DNA from: Myxococcaceae bacterium
GTDB lineage: Bacteria; Myxococcota; Myxococcia; Myxococcales; Myxococcaceae
Assembly (NCBI GenBank): GCA_022842905.1
Contig: JALHOS010000035.1
Span: 1-32,839 of the forward strand
Direction of reading: 5' to 3'
DNA: 32,839 bases
This document shows positions 23,852 to 32,839 of this stretch, in pieces. The translations under genes and the position numbers were made by a program. A model generated the notes under the pieces. That model was not told where the DNA came from and did no database searches. It worked only from the letters and a program-made list of their open reading frames with translations. Numbering within the stretch: position 1 is the first letter of the stretch; every line of letters begins with the position of its first letter.

Positions 23852-25906
23852 ATGCTCGCGCCACCGCCCCACGGCCTCGAAGAAGATCGGCTGGCGGTGC
23901 TGCGGGCCTGCGAAGTGCTCGACACACCGGCGGAGCCCCAGTTCGACGCGCTGGTGAAGCTGGCCGCCGTGCTGACGGGGAAAGGCATTGCCCTGGTGAG
24001 CCTGGTCGACGAGGCGCGCCAGTGGTTCAAGGCGCGGCACGGGCTCGACGCCGAACAGACGAGTCGGGCCGTGAGCTTCTGCGGGCACGCCGTCGTCTCG
24101 AGCGACCCCGTCTTCGTGGTGGAAGACGCCACCCGAGATCCCCGCTTCAGCGACAACCCGCTGGTGACGGGGGCCCCGCACGTGACGTTCTACGCGGGCG
24201 TGAAGCTGCGGGTGGGGCCCGAGCAGCTGCCGGTGGGCACGCTCTGTGTCATCGACCCACGGCCAGGCGCGCTCGATGGGGCTCAAAGAGAGACGCTGCT
24301 CGCGCTGGCCCAGCAGGTCGAAGCGCTGCTCGAGCTGAGGCTTGCGAATCACACGCTGCGCAGCACCTTGGAGCAGCTGCGCGCGACGGACGATCGGCTC
24401 AACGCGATCGTGCGCGCCATGCACGACGGCGTGGTCATGCAGGAGCCGAGCGGCGCCATCACCTGGTGCAACCCCGCGGCGGAGCGGATCCTGGGGCTGT
24501 CGAGCGACCAGCTGCGGGGGCTCACGTCGGTGCACCCGGGCTGGAGGGCGGTGCGGCGCGACGGCACGCCGTTCCCCGGCGAAGAGCACCCGGCGATGGA
24601 AGCGCTGCGCACGGGGCGCGCCGTCCACGACGTGGTGATGGGCGTCGGCATCGGCGACGCGCTGCGGTGGATCAACATCAGCTCCCAGCCGCTCCTTCGA
24701 AGCCCGGGCGCGCGGCCCCACGCCGTCGTGACGTCGTTCTCCGACGTCACCGAGCTGCGCGCGCAGCACGTGGAGCTCGAGCACGCGAAGGACGCCGCCG
24801 AGTCCGCCGCCCGGGCCAAGGCGGAGTTCCTCGCCACCATGAGCCACGAGCTGCGCACGCCGATGAATGGCGTCGTCGGCATGGCCGAGCTGCTCCTGCT
24901 CGACACCCTGACGCAGAGCCAGCGCGACATGGTGGCCACCATGCGCGACAGCGGGCAGGCGCTGGTGGCGTTGGTCAACGACATCTTGGACTATTCGAAG
25001 ATCGAAGCCGGAGGGCGCCCCCTGCGGCTCGAGCCCGTCGACGTGAGCGCGTCGCTGCGCGACGTCCTCGCCGTGTTGGCCCACGAGGCCCGCCGCAAAG
25101 GGCTCGAGGTGCGGCTGCACGACACGCCGGTGCACGCGCAGGCCGACGCAGACGCCCTGCGGCAGGTGCTCTTCAACCTGGTCGGCAACGCGGTGAAGTT
25201 CACGGCCCACGGAGAGATCGACCTGCGCGTCGTGGCATTCGAAGGGCGCTGTGTGGTCCGCGTCCGCGACACCGGGGTGGGGATCCCGCTCGACGCCGTG
25301 CCCCAGCTCTTTCGCCGCTTCGCCCAAGCCGGCGCCGGCACGCAGCAAGGCAAGGCGGGCACCGGGCTGGGCCTGGCGATCAGCAAGAAGCTCGTCGAGA
25401 GCATGAACGGCCAGCTCGGGGTGGAGCGCGTCGAAGGCCCAGGCAGCTGCTTCGTCGTCAGCCTCCCGCTGGCCGACGGCGCGCCGGTCGCCGTGAAGGA
25501 CGGCGCCCCGGCGCCGGCGCCCGTCGCCCCGCTGCGGATCCTGGTGGCTGAGGACAACCCCATCAACCAGCGCGTGTCGGTAGGCCTGCTGGAGCGGCTG
25601 GGGCACACCGCCTGCGTCGCGAAGGACGGGGTCGAAGCGGTGAAGCTGGCGTCGGCGTCCACGTTCGACCTCATCCTCATGGACGTGCAAATGCCCAACC
25701 TGGACGGGCTGGCGGCGACCCGCCGCATTCGGGACGAGGAAGCGCAGCGTGGCGTCCCGCCGACCCGCATCGTCGCCCTCACCGCGAGCGTCATGCAGGA
25801 CGAGCGCGCCGCCTACACCGCCGCCGGCATCGACGGCGTGTTGGCCAAGCCGTTGACGCTGACGGCCCTGCTCGACCACCTCCGAGCCAGCACGGCAAAG
25901 CCCTGA
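23852..25906 (+). CDS. hybrid sensor histidine kinase (GAF-PAS-HisKA-HATPase-REC)
   Basis: This is a 684-residue cytoplasmic sensor kinase with no membrane helices. A GAF domain (about 15-160) shows the VSLVD, RQWFKARHGL and FYAGVKL family blocks. A PAS domain (about 178-300) includes ITWCNPAAERILG. The dimerisation/phospho-acceptor helix has His332 in FLATMSHELRTPMNG. The ATPase domain has an N box (NLVGNAVKFT), DTGVGIP, RFAQ and GTGLGLAISKKL. A C-terminal receiver (about 556-675) has Asp611 in LMDVQMPNLDG and the Lys in LAKPL. All catalytic residues are present. The ATG at 23852 has a weak AGAG upstream. The GTG at 23816 would add 12 residues and is the alternative start. No partner regulator is adjacent, and the next gene is a giant lipoprotein. 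Confidence 0.92.
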   Translation: MLAPPPHGLEEDRLAVLRACEVLDTPAEPQFDALVKLAAVLTGKGIALVSLVDEARQWFKARHGLDAEQTSRAVSFCGHAVVSSDPVFVVEDATRDPRFSDNPLVTGAPHVTFYAGVKLRVGPEQLPVGTLCVIDPRPGALDGAQRETLLALAQQVEALLELRLANHTLRSTLEQLRATDDRLNAIVRAMHDGVVMQEPSGAITWCNPAAERILGLSSDQLRGLTSVHPGWRAVRRDGTPFPGEEHPAMEALRTGRAVHDVVMGVGIGDALRWINISSQPLLRSPGARPHAVVTSFSDVTELRAQHVELEHAKDAAESAARAKAEFLATMSHELRTPMNGVVGMAELLLLDTLTQSQRDMVATMRDSGQALVALVNDILDYSKIEAGGRPLRLEPVDVSASLRDVLAVLAHEARRKGLEVRLHDTPVHAQADADALRQVLFNLVGNAVKFTAHGEIDLRVVAFEGRCVVRVRDTGVGIPLDAVPQLFRRFAQAGAGTQQGKAGTGLGLAISKKLVESMNGQLGVERVEGPGSCFVVSLPLADGAPVAVKDGAPAPAPVAPLRILVAEDNPINQRVSVGLLERLGHTACVAKDGVEAVKLASASTFDLILMDVQMPNLDGLAATRRIRDEEAQRGVPPTRIVALTASVMQDERAAYTAAGIDGVLAKPLTLTALLDHLRASTAKP

Positions 25907-26020
25907 CCGAACGCAGCACGCCCAGCCACAGCGCCCCATCGGGCACGCGGCGTCGCTCGCTCCGCTCCAGCTGCAACTTTCCTGGTCTTCCGGCGCTGGC
26001 ACGCGGCCAATGCGCGCGGC

Positions 26021-26026
26021 TATAGG
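26021..26026 (+). promoter_or_regulatory. possible -10 element upstream of the giant lipoprotein
   Basis: TATAGG lies 37 bases before the GTG at 26064, in a 157-base gap after the histidine kinase gene. No good -35 is visible. A Shine-Dalgarno-like AAGGGG (about 26053-26058) lies before the GTG. Confidence 0.3.
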
Positions 26027-26063
26027 GTTCACGCTGCCAGGTCGAACGAAGAAGGGGTCTACC

Positions 26064-29000
26064 GTGTCTCAACGTCATCCGTCTCGCACGTCCATTGCTG
26101 GGGTCGCCTGGCTGTGTCTGGTGGCGTCCGCCTGCTTCGACCTGAACGTGCCACCGGCGCCGCAAGCTGGCGGCGTCACCGGCCGGGTCGACACCCAAGG
26201 GAAGATCTCCCCCGCAAGCCTCGACGTGACGCTCGTGGACGACAGCAGCCAGCGCCGCACGGTGAAGACCGGCAGCGACGGCACGTTCCGCTTCGAGGAC
26301 CTCAAGCCACAGCTGTACGCGCTCGAGCTCAAGGCGCCCGGCTTCGCGCCGCTGGTGGTTCCTTCGGTGCGCGTGCGCTCCGGTCAGCCGACGGACGTGG
26401 GCGTGCTCGAGCCAGTGTGGTTGCAAGGCACGGCCGCCGCCGCGAGGGTGTTCGGGAAGGTCACCGCCATGAGCAACGGCGAGGTGACGGGCGCGACGGT
26501 GGAGTTCCGGCTCCAGCCCGCGGGCGATCTGGTGGCCACGTCCGTCGTCGGGTTCGACGGCGCGTTCGAGACGAGACTGCCGCCCGGCACGTACGATCTG
26601 CGCGCCCAGCACCCGCACTACGTCGCCGCGGAGCTCCGTGACGTCGTCGTCCAGGAAGGCCTGGCGAAAGATCTGACCGCGACGCCGCTGCTGCTGGCGA
26701 TCAACCCGGCGACGGTCAGCGGCCTCGTCTTCACCCGCCGGGAGCTGATGGAGACGGTGCCCGCGAGCGGGGCGAACGTCACCGTGCAGTCCGGCAGCGC
26801 CAGCACCACCACCGACATGAGCGGGCGGTACACCGTGACTGGCCTCGCCGCGGGTGAGGTCGAGCTCCGCGTGTCGACGCCCGGCTACGCGCCGGCGAGC
26901 GTGCGGGTGACCTTGCGGCCTGGCCAGACGACCATGGCCCCGGACGTCACGCTGGACCTGCTGCGCGGCTCCATCACCGGGACCGTCGAGCTGAGCGATC
27001 GCCAGCCGGTGGACGGCACGACGGTCACCGTGCAGCCGTACGGCTACTCGGCCGTGGTGTCCGCGGGCGCTGCTGAGCCGTTCCGAGGCACCTTCGTCAT
27101 TCCGGCGGTGCCGTACCGCGACTACGTGCTGACGGCCTTCAAGCAGCGCTACCTGCGGGCGACGGCCAACGTCACCGTCAACGCTCAGACCGTCTCCGCC
27201 GGCAACCTGGTGCTGGCGCCACAGACCGGAGACTTCGTCATCGACGACGGCGACGCCAGCAACACGCCGGGCTTCGCCAAGTCGACGGGCGTCACGCTGC
27301 GCTTCACGACGCCCGGCGCCGCCCCCGCCGCGTACCGCGCCAGCGAGGCTTCCAACTTCGTCAACGTCGACGGAGGCACGGCAGCCTTCGTGCCCTACAC
27401 CAGCGACACGCAGCCCTTCACGCTCTCGTCCGCTGACGGGAACAAGACGGTCTTCGTGCAGATGCGGGACACCATGATGGTGGAGGGCCCGGTGCTGACC
27501 GCGTCGATCACCCTCGACACCACGCCGCCGTCGGCGCCCGCCGTGCAGCTCCCTGCGACCGGCAGCAACGGCAGCACCCGCTTCAGCAACCAGCCGGGCA
27601 ACACGCTCACCGTGCAAGTCACCGCGACGGATCTCAACGGCGTCATTGGCCTGCGACTGGCGTCCGCTCCGCCCGACGGCGGAACGACACTGCCGGGTCC
27701 CACGCGGGCCTACGTGCCGACGTCCAGCTTCGACCGCCCGGCGGTGACGTTGCCCGACGGCGGGGTGCAGCTCGCCGGCGACGGGCCGCAGCAAGTCTGC
27801 GCGCAGGTGTTCGACAACGCGGGCAACGCGAGCGCGGTGGGGTGCGACACCATCGTGGTGGACCGCGGCGTGCCCAGCGGCAGCGTCACGGTGCTGCGAG
27901 GCCCCAAGGCGACGGCGGACGGCGTCACTAACCAGGTGCTGGTGGACCTGCAGACGACGAGCGCGACGGAGCCCCACGGCGGCGCCGTCTTCGTGCGCCT
28001 GGCGAACAGCAACACCGACTTGGGCAACGCGGTGCTGACGCCGCTGCGGCCGCGCATGGCCTGGTTCCTGGACTCGGTGGGTGAAGGCCTCAAGTCGGTG
28101 CACTACCAGCTGGTGGACGCGGCGGGGAACGCGGCGCCGGCGACGAGCGCCACCATCACCTACGACGTCACCGCGCCGACGGGCGTGGGGCTTTCGGTGC
28201 CGTCGGCCTCGCGCAGCAACACGGTTTCGGTGGGCCTCACCATTCCCGGGACGGTGACGGACTTGTCGACGGTGGACGGCGTGACGGTGTCCGAAAGCCA
28301 GGCCTTCACGGCGGCCGGCACGGTGGGCCCGCAGGGCCCCGGCACCAACCCCGTCATGCTGACGCTGTCGAGCGGCGACGGGCCGAAGGTGGTGTACGGG
28401 CGCTTCCGAGACAGGGCGGGCAACGAGACCATCACCTCCGCCAACGTCACCGTGGACAGCACCCCGCCCACCGGCACCTTCGTGCTGACGGGCACGCTGG
28501 CAGACGGCACGCCGTCGGCCACCCTCAGCACCACGACGGCGGTGACGGCGGAGTCCCGCGTCAGCGGCGCCACCGAGTACCTCTTCATGGACAGCTCTTC
28601 GGGCAGCTGCCCGTCGACGGGTTACCAGCCCCTGCCTCCCAGCGGGCTGCTGTCGCTGACGTTGCCCGGAGGCGCGGCGCCCGGCGCCAAGGAAGTGCGC
28701 GGCTGCTTCCGCGACGCGGCGGGCAACGTGCTGGGAAGTTTGGTGGGCAGCACCTGGGCGCCGCGCGGCGTCCTCACGCTGGACAGCAGCGCGCCGACGG
28801 GCTGCACGTTGGCGCTGGCGGGCAGCCTGCGCGACGGCGGCGTGGCGACGGGCGGCGTGACGGCGAGTGCGGGGCTGACGGTGACGACGACGGGCTGCGC
28901 CGAGGTGCCGGTGGAGATGGCGCTGGTGACGGGCCCCGCGTCGTGCACGACGACGGCGCCGCTGGACTGGAAGCCCTACGCGCCCAGCACCAGCTTCTCG

Positions 29001-32000
29001 CTGCCGGGCTTGGACGGCCTCACCGTCGTCGACGGGTGCTTCCGCGACGCGGCCCGAAACGTGGGCGCCGCGGCCAACCTGCCCAAGGCCAGCATCACCC
29101 TGGACACGACGCCGCCCATCGACGCGACGCTGGTGCTGGCCAACACCAACGGCTTCACGCGCAGCCTGACGGTGCAGGCGACGCCGACGGCGCTTGGGGC
29201 CACCGAGTACGCGCTGGCGCAGGCGTCGAGTGGGCCCTTCACCTTCGCGCCGTACCCGCCGGCGACGACGCCGACGGTGGCCTTCACCGGGGCCGACGGC
29301 CCGCGCACGGTGTACGCGGCGTTTCGCGACGCGGTAGGCAACACCAGCGCGGTGGTGTCGGCGAGCGTGACGGTGGACAGCACGCCCCCGACGGCGCCGG
29401 TGCTGTCGCTGGAGGCAGCCGGCACGGTGGGCAGCACCAAGTACACCAAGCAGGCTTCGGCGCTGCCCTTCACGCTGACGTCGTCCGACGCCACCAGCGG
29501 GCTGGCCTTCATGAAGCTGTCGGCCAGCAACACGCTGCTGGCCGACGGCGGCCTGCCCAGCCCCGTCGTCTTCGCGTACGCGCAGTCCGGCAGCTTCACG
29601 CGGCCCACGACGGCAGACGGCCCGCAGCCCGTCTACGTGCAGGTGCTGGACAACGCCGGCAACGTCAGCGCGGTGGGCACGGACAGCGTCGTCGTCGACA
29701 CCCTTGCGCCCACCGGTACCCTCAGCCTGCCCCGAGGCCCCCGCGCCACCGTCAACGGCTTCACCAACCAGGCGCTCGTCGACGTGCTGCTGGCCAGCAC
29801 CTACGACGGCGGCGTCGACGTGAATGGCAGCGTGGTGACGGTGAAGCTGGCCAACTCGTCTGGCGCGGAGCTGGACGGCGCGCAGTACCAGGCCGTGCGG
29901 CCCAGCACGCCGTGGTTTCTGTCCGCGGGTGAAGGCCTCAAGACGGTGTACGCGCAGCTCAAGGACACCGCGGGCAACGTGTCGTCGCCCTTCTCCGCTA
30001 CCATCACCTACGACGTGACGGCGCCGGGTGGGCTGGCCGTGTCCATTCTCGAAGGCAGCGCGGTGCGGGCCCCCGCCGTCACGGTGCAGACGGCGACGTC
30101 GGCGACGGACTTGTCGCCCACGCAGGGCGTGACGCTGGGTGAAGAGACGAGCTTCAGCGCGCCCACCACCGTCGGCCCCATGGCGCGGCCGGGCACGGGG
30201 CAGGTGCCGTACACGTTGAGTGCGGGAGACGACCGGAAGACAGTCTTCGTGCGCTTCCGCGACGGCGCGGGCAATGACTCGGTCGCCAGCGTCAACGTCA
30301 CGCTCGACACGCAGGCGCCGACGGGCAGCTTCACCGTCGAGGGCGCGCTGGCGGACGGAACGCCGTCGTCGAGCCTCACCTTCACCACGAGCGTCACGGT
30401 GCGCTTCAACGTCCAGGACGCGACGGAGTACGTGCTGGGCAACGAGACGCTCACCACCTGCCCGACGTCTGGCTACACCGCGCTGCCGACGAGCGCCCAG
30501 GTAGCAACGACGCTGTCCGGCGCGGCGACACCCCGTCGGGTGCGCGCGTGCTTCCGCGATGGCGCGGGCAACGCGCTGGGGCCGCTGGAGCAGAGCATCT
30601 CCCTCGACTCGAGCGCGCCGACGGGCTGTGCGTTGACGCTCACTGGGCGGAAGAAGGACAGCACCGTCGCGCCGGCGGGCCGCACCGCCCTCACCACCAT
30701 CACCGTCGCCGTCAGCGGCTGTGGTGAGACGCCGAGCCAGATTGCGCTGGTGAATGGCGCCGTCAGCTGTAGCCAAGCGCAGGCCTGGCAGTCCTACTCG
30801 ACGCCGCTGTCCTTCACGCTGTCTGGCACAGAGGGCCTCAGCACCGTCAGCGGCTGCGTGCGGGACTCGGCGCGGAACGTCGGCACGACGGCGACGGCCA
30901 ACATCACGCTCGATACGACGCCGCCGGACGGCGTCGACCTGACGCTCCAAAACACCAACGGCTACGCGCAGCAGCTGACCGTCAACCTCACCGGGACGGC
31001 GAGCGGCGCGACGGAATGGGCCTACAGCACGCTCAATGGGTCCGGCCCGTGGTCATTTGAAGCCTTCCCTCCGGGCGTCCAGCGCAGCGTCACCTTCACC
31101 GGCGGTGACGGCACGAAGAAGGCGTGGGCCGTCTTCCGCGACGACGTCGGCAACCAGAGCATCGTCGCGAGCGCGGCCGTCATCGTCGACACGGTGTCGC
31201 CTCCGGCTCCGCGGCTGTTGTCGGTCGAGACCACCAACCGCTCCGCCCACCTCTTCTGGGACGTCGTCACCGACACCAACGGCATCGCCCGGTACGAGCT
31301 GTGGTGCGGCGTGACGAGCCCGAGCACGCTGTGCGCCACGGCGCCCGGCACGAGCCCCGACGGCTGGGTGCGCAACCTGGCCAACAAGCGCGACCAGGCC
31401 TTCGCGGTGCGCGCGGTGGACAACGCAGGCCGTCAGTCCCCGTTCAGCGCGACGTTGTCCGGCAGCATCGGCTGGAAGCGCATCGCCGTGCCGGTGCTCT
31501 CGCCGTACGCGGTCCGCCCGCTCGACATCGCCACGCAGGGCAACGACATCTACGTGACGTACATGGAGACCGATGCCGAGTGGACCGTCGCGACGGGCAC
31601 GCTGAAGGTCGCCGTGTCGAACGATCGAGGCCAGTCCTGGCGCTCGGTCACGCTGGACCCCGCGTTCGGCTGGGACCGGCAGTTCGGCCACATCGGCTTC
31701 AGCGACTCGGCCGTCGTCGTCGCCACCATCGGCTCGGACCAGAACGCCAATGACGTCTTTGCGGGGACGGCCTGGGCAGACCGGGGCCAGGTGCGCATCT
31801 GGTCGTCGCAGGACAACGGCGCGACGTGGGTCGACCAGTCGACCTTCACCTTCCCGTCGACGACCTATTGGGCGAAGACGAGCGGCCTGGGGCTGTGGAC
31901 CAGCGGAAACTCGGTGGGCGTGACGTACCTGTCCGGCAACGACAGCGCGACGAACACGCTCTACCTCGGGCGCTCGACGTCCGGCGCGACGTCGAGCTTC

Positions 32001-32839
32001 TCGCTCTTCACCCACAACAACACTGCCTTCGGGGCGACTTACGCCAACGTCTCTGGCCTGCGGTCCTGCGCGGGGAACTTCGCCACGACGCACGTCTGGA
32101 AAGAGAGCAACGGCCTGCGCAGCCTGACCGGTCACTTCCTGAACGACACCTTCGTCGACACGGGAATCTCCGAAGGCACCGTGCAGATCATCTTGAGCGG
32201 AAGCGGGGTGGGCAACGAGGCGCTGCACTTCGACCTGGCGTGTACGTCAGTGCCGGAGGCGATGCAGGCCTACGTCCTCTACGGAGGCACGGGTAGCGCG
32301 GGGCCCACCAACCTGTACCTGCGCCGCAAGCTCGGGACGACCTCGGGCTTCAACTGGAGCAGCGCCGCGCTCCTGCGGACGGACAACGCGCTTTCCGTGC
32401 CGCCGCGCATCTACGCAGGCGGCCGCAACGTCTACGTCCTCTACAAGAACACCGCCAATGAGCTGATGCTGGGCGAGTCCACCGACGAAGGCGCCACGTT
32501 CCTGTCCAACGCGTGGACGAAGCTCGAGACGGGCGACCTGCGCGGCCGCTTCCCGGTCATGAGCGGCGAAGGGTCGACGGACATCGCCCTGGCCTTCACG
32601 GACTCGACGGGCAGCACGCTGACGGCCATGGTGCCCGCGCTGAGGTCCGTCAACGTGACCGCGGCGACTGGCGTCGGCGCCTCCACGGTCAACTGGGCGT
32701 CCGTCGGCGGCGTCAGCCGGTACCAGATCGACTCCGACGCTGGGAGTCTCGTCGACACCAACTTCACGTCGGTCTTCCAGTTCGACGTGCTGGGCTACAC
32801 GGACGGCGGCCGGGCGCAGGCGCACCAGGTGCGGGCGGT
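26064..32839 (+). CDS. giant multidomain surface lipoprotein, 3' end outside the window
   Basis: One frame is open from GTG 26064 to the last base: at least 2258 residues with no stop. I read it codon by codon. The start is supported by an AAGGGG site and a lipoprotein signal peptide ending in VASAC. Four carboxypeptidase-regulatory-like domains follow (about 38-110, 130-205, 216-300, 302-385; for example GVTGRV, VFGKVT, VSGLVF, SITGTV). Thirteen Ig-like units, each opened by a hinge such as ITLDTTPPSAP, run from about 482 to 1800. The first twelve are a duplicated six-unit block. Three Asp boxes (SNDRGQSW about 1852, SQDNGATW about 1915, STDEGATF about 2139) indicate a BNR-type beta-propeller region. 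An Fn3-like domain begins near 2190. Expected role: exported, surface-anchored adhesion or glycan-interacting protein. The substrate is unknown. Confidence 0.92.
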   Translation, partial: MSQRHPSRTSIAGVAWLCLVASACFDLNVPPAPQAGGVTGRVDTQGKISPASLDVTLVDDSSQRRTVKTGSDGTFRFEDLKPQLYALELKAPGFAPLVVPSVRVRSGQPTDVGVLEPVWLQGTAAAARVFGKVTAMSNGEVTGATVEFRLQPAGDLVATSVVGFDGAFETRLPPGTYDLRAQHPHYVAAELRDVVVQEGLAKDLTATPLLLAINPATVSGLVFTRRELMETVPASGANVTVQSGSASTTTDMSGRYTVTGLAAGEVELRVSTPGYAPASVRVTLRPGQTTMAPDVTLDLLRGSITGTVELSDRQPVDGTTVTVQPYGYSAVVSAGAAEPFRGTFVIPAVPYRDYVLTAFKQRYLRATANVTVNAQTVSAGNLVLAPQTGDFVIDDGDASNTPGFAKSTGVTLRFTTPGAAPAAYRASEASNFVNVDGGTAAFVPYTSDTQPFTLSSADGNKTVFVQMRDTMMVEGPVLTASITLDTTPPSAPAVQLPATGSNGSTRFSNQPGNTLTVQVTATDLNGVIGLRLASAPPDGGTTLPGPTRAYVPTSSFDRPAVTLPDGGVQLAGDGPQQVCAQVFDNAGNASAVGCDTIVVDRGVPSGSVTVLRGPKATADGVTNQVLVDLQTTSATEPHGGAVFVRLANSNTDLGNAVLTPLRPRMAWFLDSVGEGLKSVHYQLVDAAGNAAPATSATITYDVTAPTGVGLSVPSASRSNTVSVGLTIPGTVTDLSTVDGVTVSESQAFTAAGTVGPQGPGTNPVMLTLSSGDGPKVVYGRFRDRAGNETITSANVTVDSTPPTGTFVLTGTLADGTPSATLSTTTAVTAESRVSGATEYLFMDSSSGSCPSTGYQPLPPSGLLSLTLPGGAAPGAKEVRGCFRDAAGNVLGSLVGSTWAPRGVLTLDSSAPTGCTLALAGSLRDGGVATGGVTASAGLTVTTTGCAEVPVEMALVTGPASCTTTAPLDWKPYAPSTSFSLPGLDGLTVVDGCFRDAARNVGAAANLPKASITLDTTPPIDATLVLANTNGFTRSLTVQATPTALGATEYALAQASSGPFTFAPYPPATTPTVAFTGADGPRTVYAAFRDAVGNTSAVVSASVTVDSTPPTAPVLSLEAAGTVGSTKYTKQASALPFTLTSSDATSGLAFMKLSASNTLLADGGLPSPVVFAYAQSGSFTRPTTADGPQPVYVQVLDNAGNVSAVGTDSVVVDTLAPTGTLSLPRGPRATVNGFTNQALVDVLLASTYDGGVDVNGSVVTVKLANSSGAELDGAQYQAVRPSTPWFLSAGEGLKTVYAQLKDTAGNVSSPFSATITYDVTAPGGLAVSILEGSAVRAPAVTVQTATSATDLSPTQGVTLGEETSFSAPTTVGPMARPGTGQVPYTLSAGDDRKTVFVRFRDGAGNDSVASVNVTLDTQAPTGSFTVEGALADGTPSSSLTFTTSVTVRFNVQDATEYVLGNETLTTCPTSGYTALPTSAQVATTLSGAATPRRVRACFRDGAGNALGPLEQSISLDSSAPTGCALTLTGRKKDSTVAPAGRTALTTITVAVSGCGETPSQIALVNGAVSCSQAQAWQSYSTPLSFTLSGTEGLSTVSGCVRDSARNVGTTATANITLDTTPPDGVDLTLQNTNGYAQQLTVNLTGTASGATEWAYSTLNGSGPWSFEAFPPGVQRSVTFTGGDGTKKAWAVFRDDVGNQSIVASAAVIVDTVSPPAPRLLSVETTNRSAHLFWDVVTDTNGIARYELWCGVTSPSTLCATAPGTSPDGWVRNLANKRDQAFAVRAVDNAGRQSPFSATLSGSIGWKRIAVPVLSPYAVRPLDIATQGNDIYVTYMETDAEWTVATGTLKVAVSNDRGQSWRSVTLDPAFGWDRQFGHIGFSDSAVVVATIGSDQNANDVFAGTAWADRGQVRIWSSQDNGATWVDQSTFTFPSTTYWAKTSGLGLWTSGNSVGVTYLSGNDSATNTLYLGRSTSGATSSFSLFTHNNTAFGATYANVSGLRSCAGNFATTHVWKESNGLRSLTGHFLNDTFVDTGISEGTVQIILSGSGVGNEALHFDLACTSVPEAMQAYVLYGGTGSAGPTNLYLRRKLGTTSGFNWSSAALLRTDNALSVPPRIYAGGRNVYVLYKNTANELMLGESTDEGATFLSNAWTKLETGDLRGRFPVMSGEGSTDIALAFTDSTGSTLTAMVPALRSVNVTAATGVGASTVNWASVGGVSRYQIDSDAGSLVDTNFTSVFQFDVLGYTDGGRAQAHQVRA
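27511..31184 (+). repeat. duplicated block of six Ig-like domains
   Basis: Hinge motifs occur near 27511, 27858, 28161, 28452, 28779 and 29099, and again near 29372, 29693, 30009, 30303, 30603 and 30908. Unit 1 of the second set resembles unit 1 of the first, and so on: both unit-2 copies have LRGP/PRGP followed by TNQ.LVD, both unit-3 copies open with ITYDVTAP, both unit-4 copies have LADGTPS, both unit-5 copies open with LDSSAPTGC, and both unit-6 copies have NTNG. The period is about 1810-1860 bases (about 605-620 residues). Confidence 0.85.

Noticed and set aside
25997-26020. Sigma-54-like TGGCAC element upstream of the giant lipoprotein
   Set aside because: The -12 GC element is displaced by two bases from the required spacing, so the match is likely chance.
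25791-30950. A 1719-codon minus-strand open frame opposite the giant lipoprotein
   Set aside because: It is Arg/His/Gly-rich antisense of a repetitive high-G+C gene. The plus-strand frame has a signal peptide, Ig repeats and Asp boxes.

Overview
The window looks like chromosomal DNA from a myxobacterium (phylum Myxococcota). This rests on very high G+C with strong codon bias, a MYXO-CTERM-type sorting signal, MopE-like Cys/Asp repeat proteins, very large lipoproteins, an intracellular Ser/Thr kinase-like protein and a hybrid histidine kinase. The genus cannot be read from the sequence. I see no tRNA, rRNA, CRISPR array or transposase. No gene-free stretch exceeds about 200 bases.

Bases 1-1494 hold two overlapping genes of visibly lower G+C: an AAA/ABC-type ATPase cut by the window edge and a DUF4435 Toprim-like protein. 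This is the gene pair of PARIS-type (AriA/AriB) anti-phage systems, so it is a candidate acquired defence module. It abuts, with a 4-base overlap, a Kdo pathway pair: kdsA (Kdo-8-phosphate synthase, with Asp26 where a Cys or Asn is expected) and kdsC (Kdo-8-phosphate phosphatase). A stand-alone MshEN/GspE N-terminal-domain protein follows (2897-3643).

Bases 3719-13972 are read on the minus strand. In transcription order they encode a single-domain response regulator, a Ser/Thr kinase-like protein whose catalytic HRD Asp is Asn (probable pseudokinase), a predicted outer-membrane barrel protein, a 2082-residue protein and ribH (lumazine synthase). The 2082-residue protein joins about 25 MopE-like repeats and an internal MYXO-CTERM signal to a complete-looking vWA lipoprotein. 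The junction looks like two genes fused at a lost stop/start overlap.

Bases 14090-22349 are a plus-strand complex I operon, nuoE-F-J-K-L-M-N, tightly spaced with several ATGA/GTGA overlaps. nuoA-D and nuoG-I are absent from it and must lie elsewhere or be replaced. A strong candidate promoter sits only a few bases before the nuoE start.

Bases 22428-32839 encode a lipoprotein joining cytochrome c to a copper type II monooxygenase domain, a GAF-PAS hybrid histidine kinase, and a giant lipoprotein open from 26064 through the window end (at least 2258 residues). The giant protein has four carboxypeptidase-regulatory-like domains, thirteen Ig-like units of which twelve form a duplicated six-domain block, a BNR/Asp-box region and a terminal Fn3-like domain. 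The overall theme of the non-housekeeping part is envelope and surface biology: Kdo, sorted repeat proteins, lipoproteins and two-component or kinase signalling.
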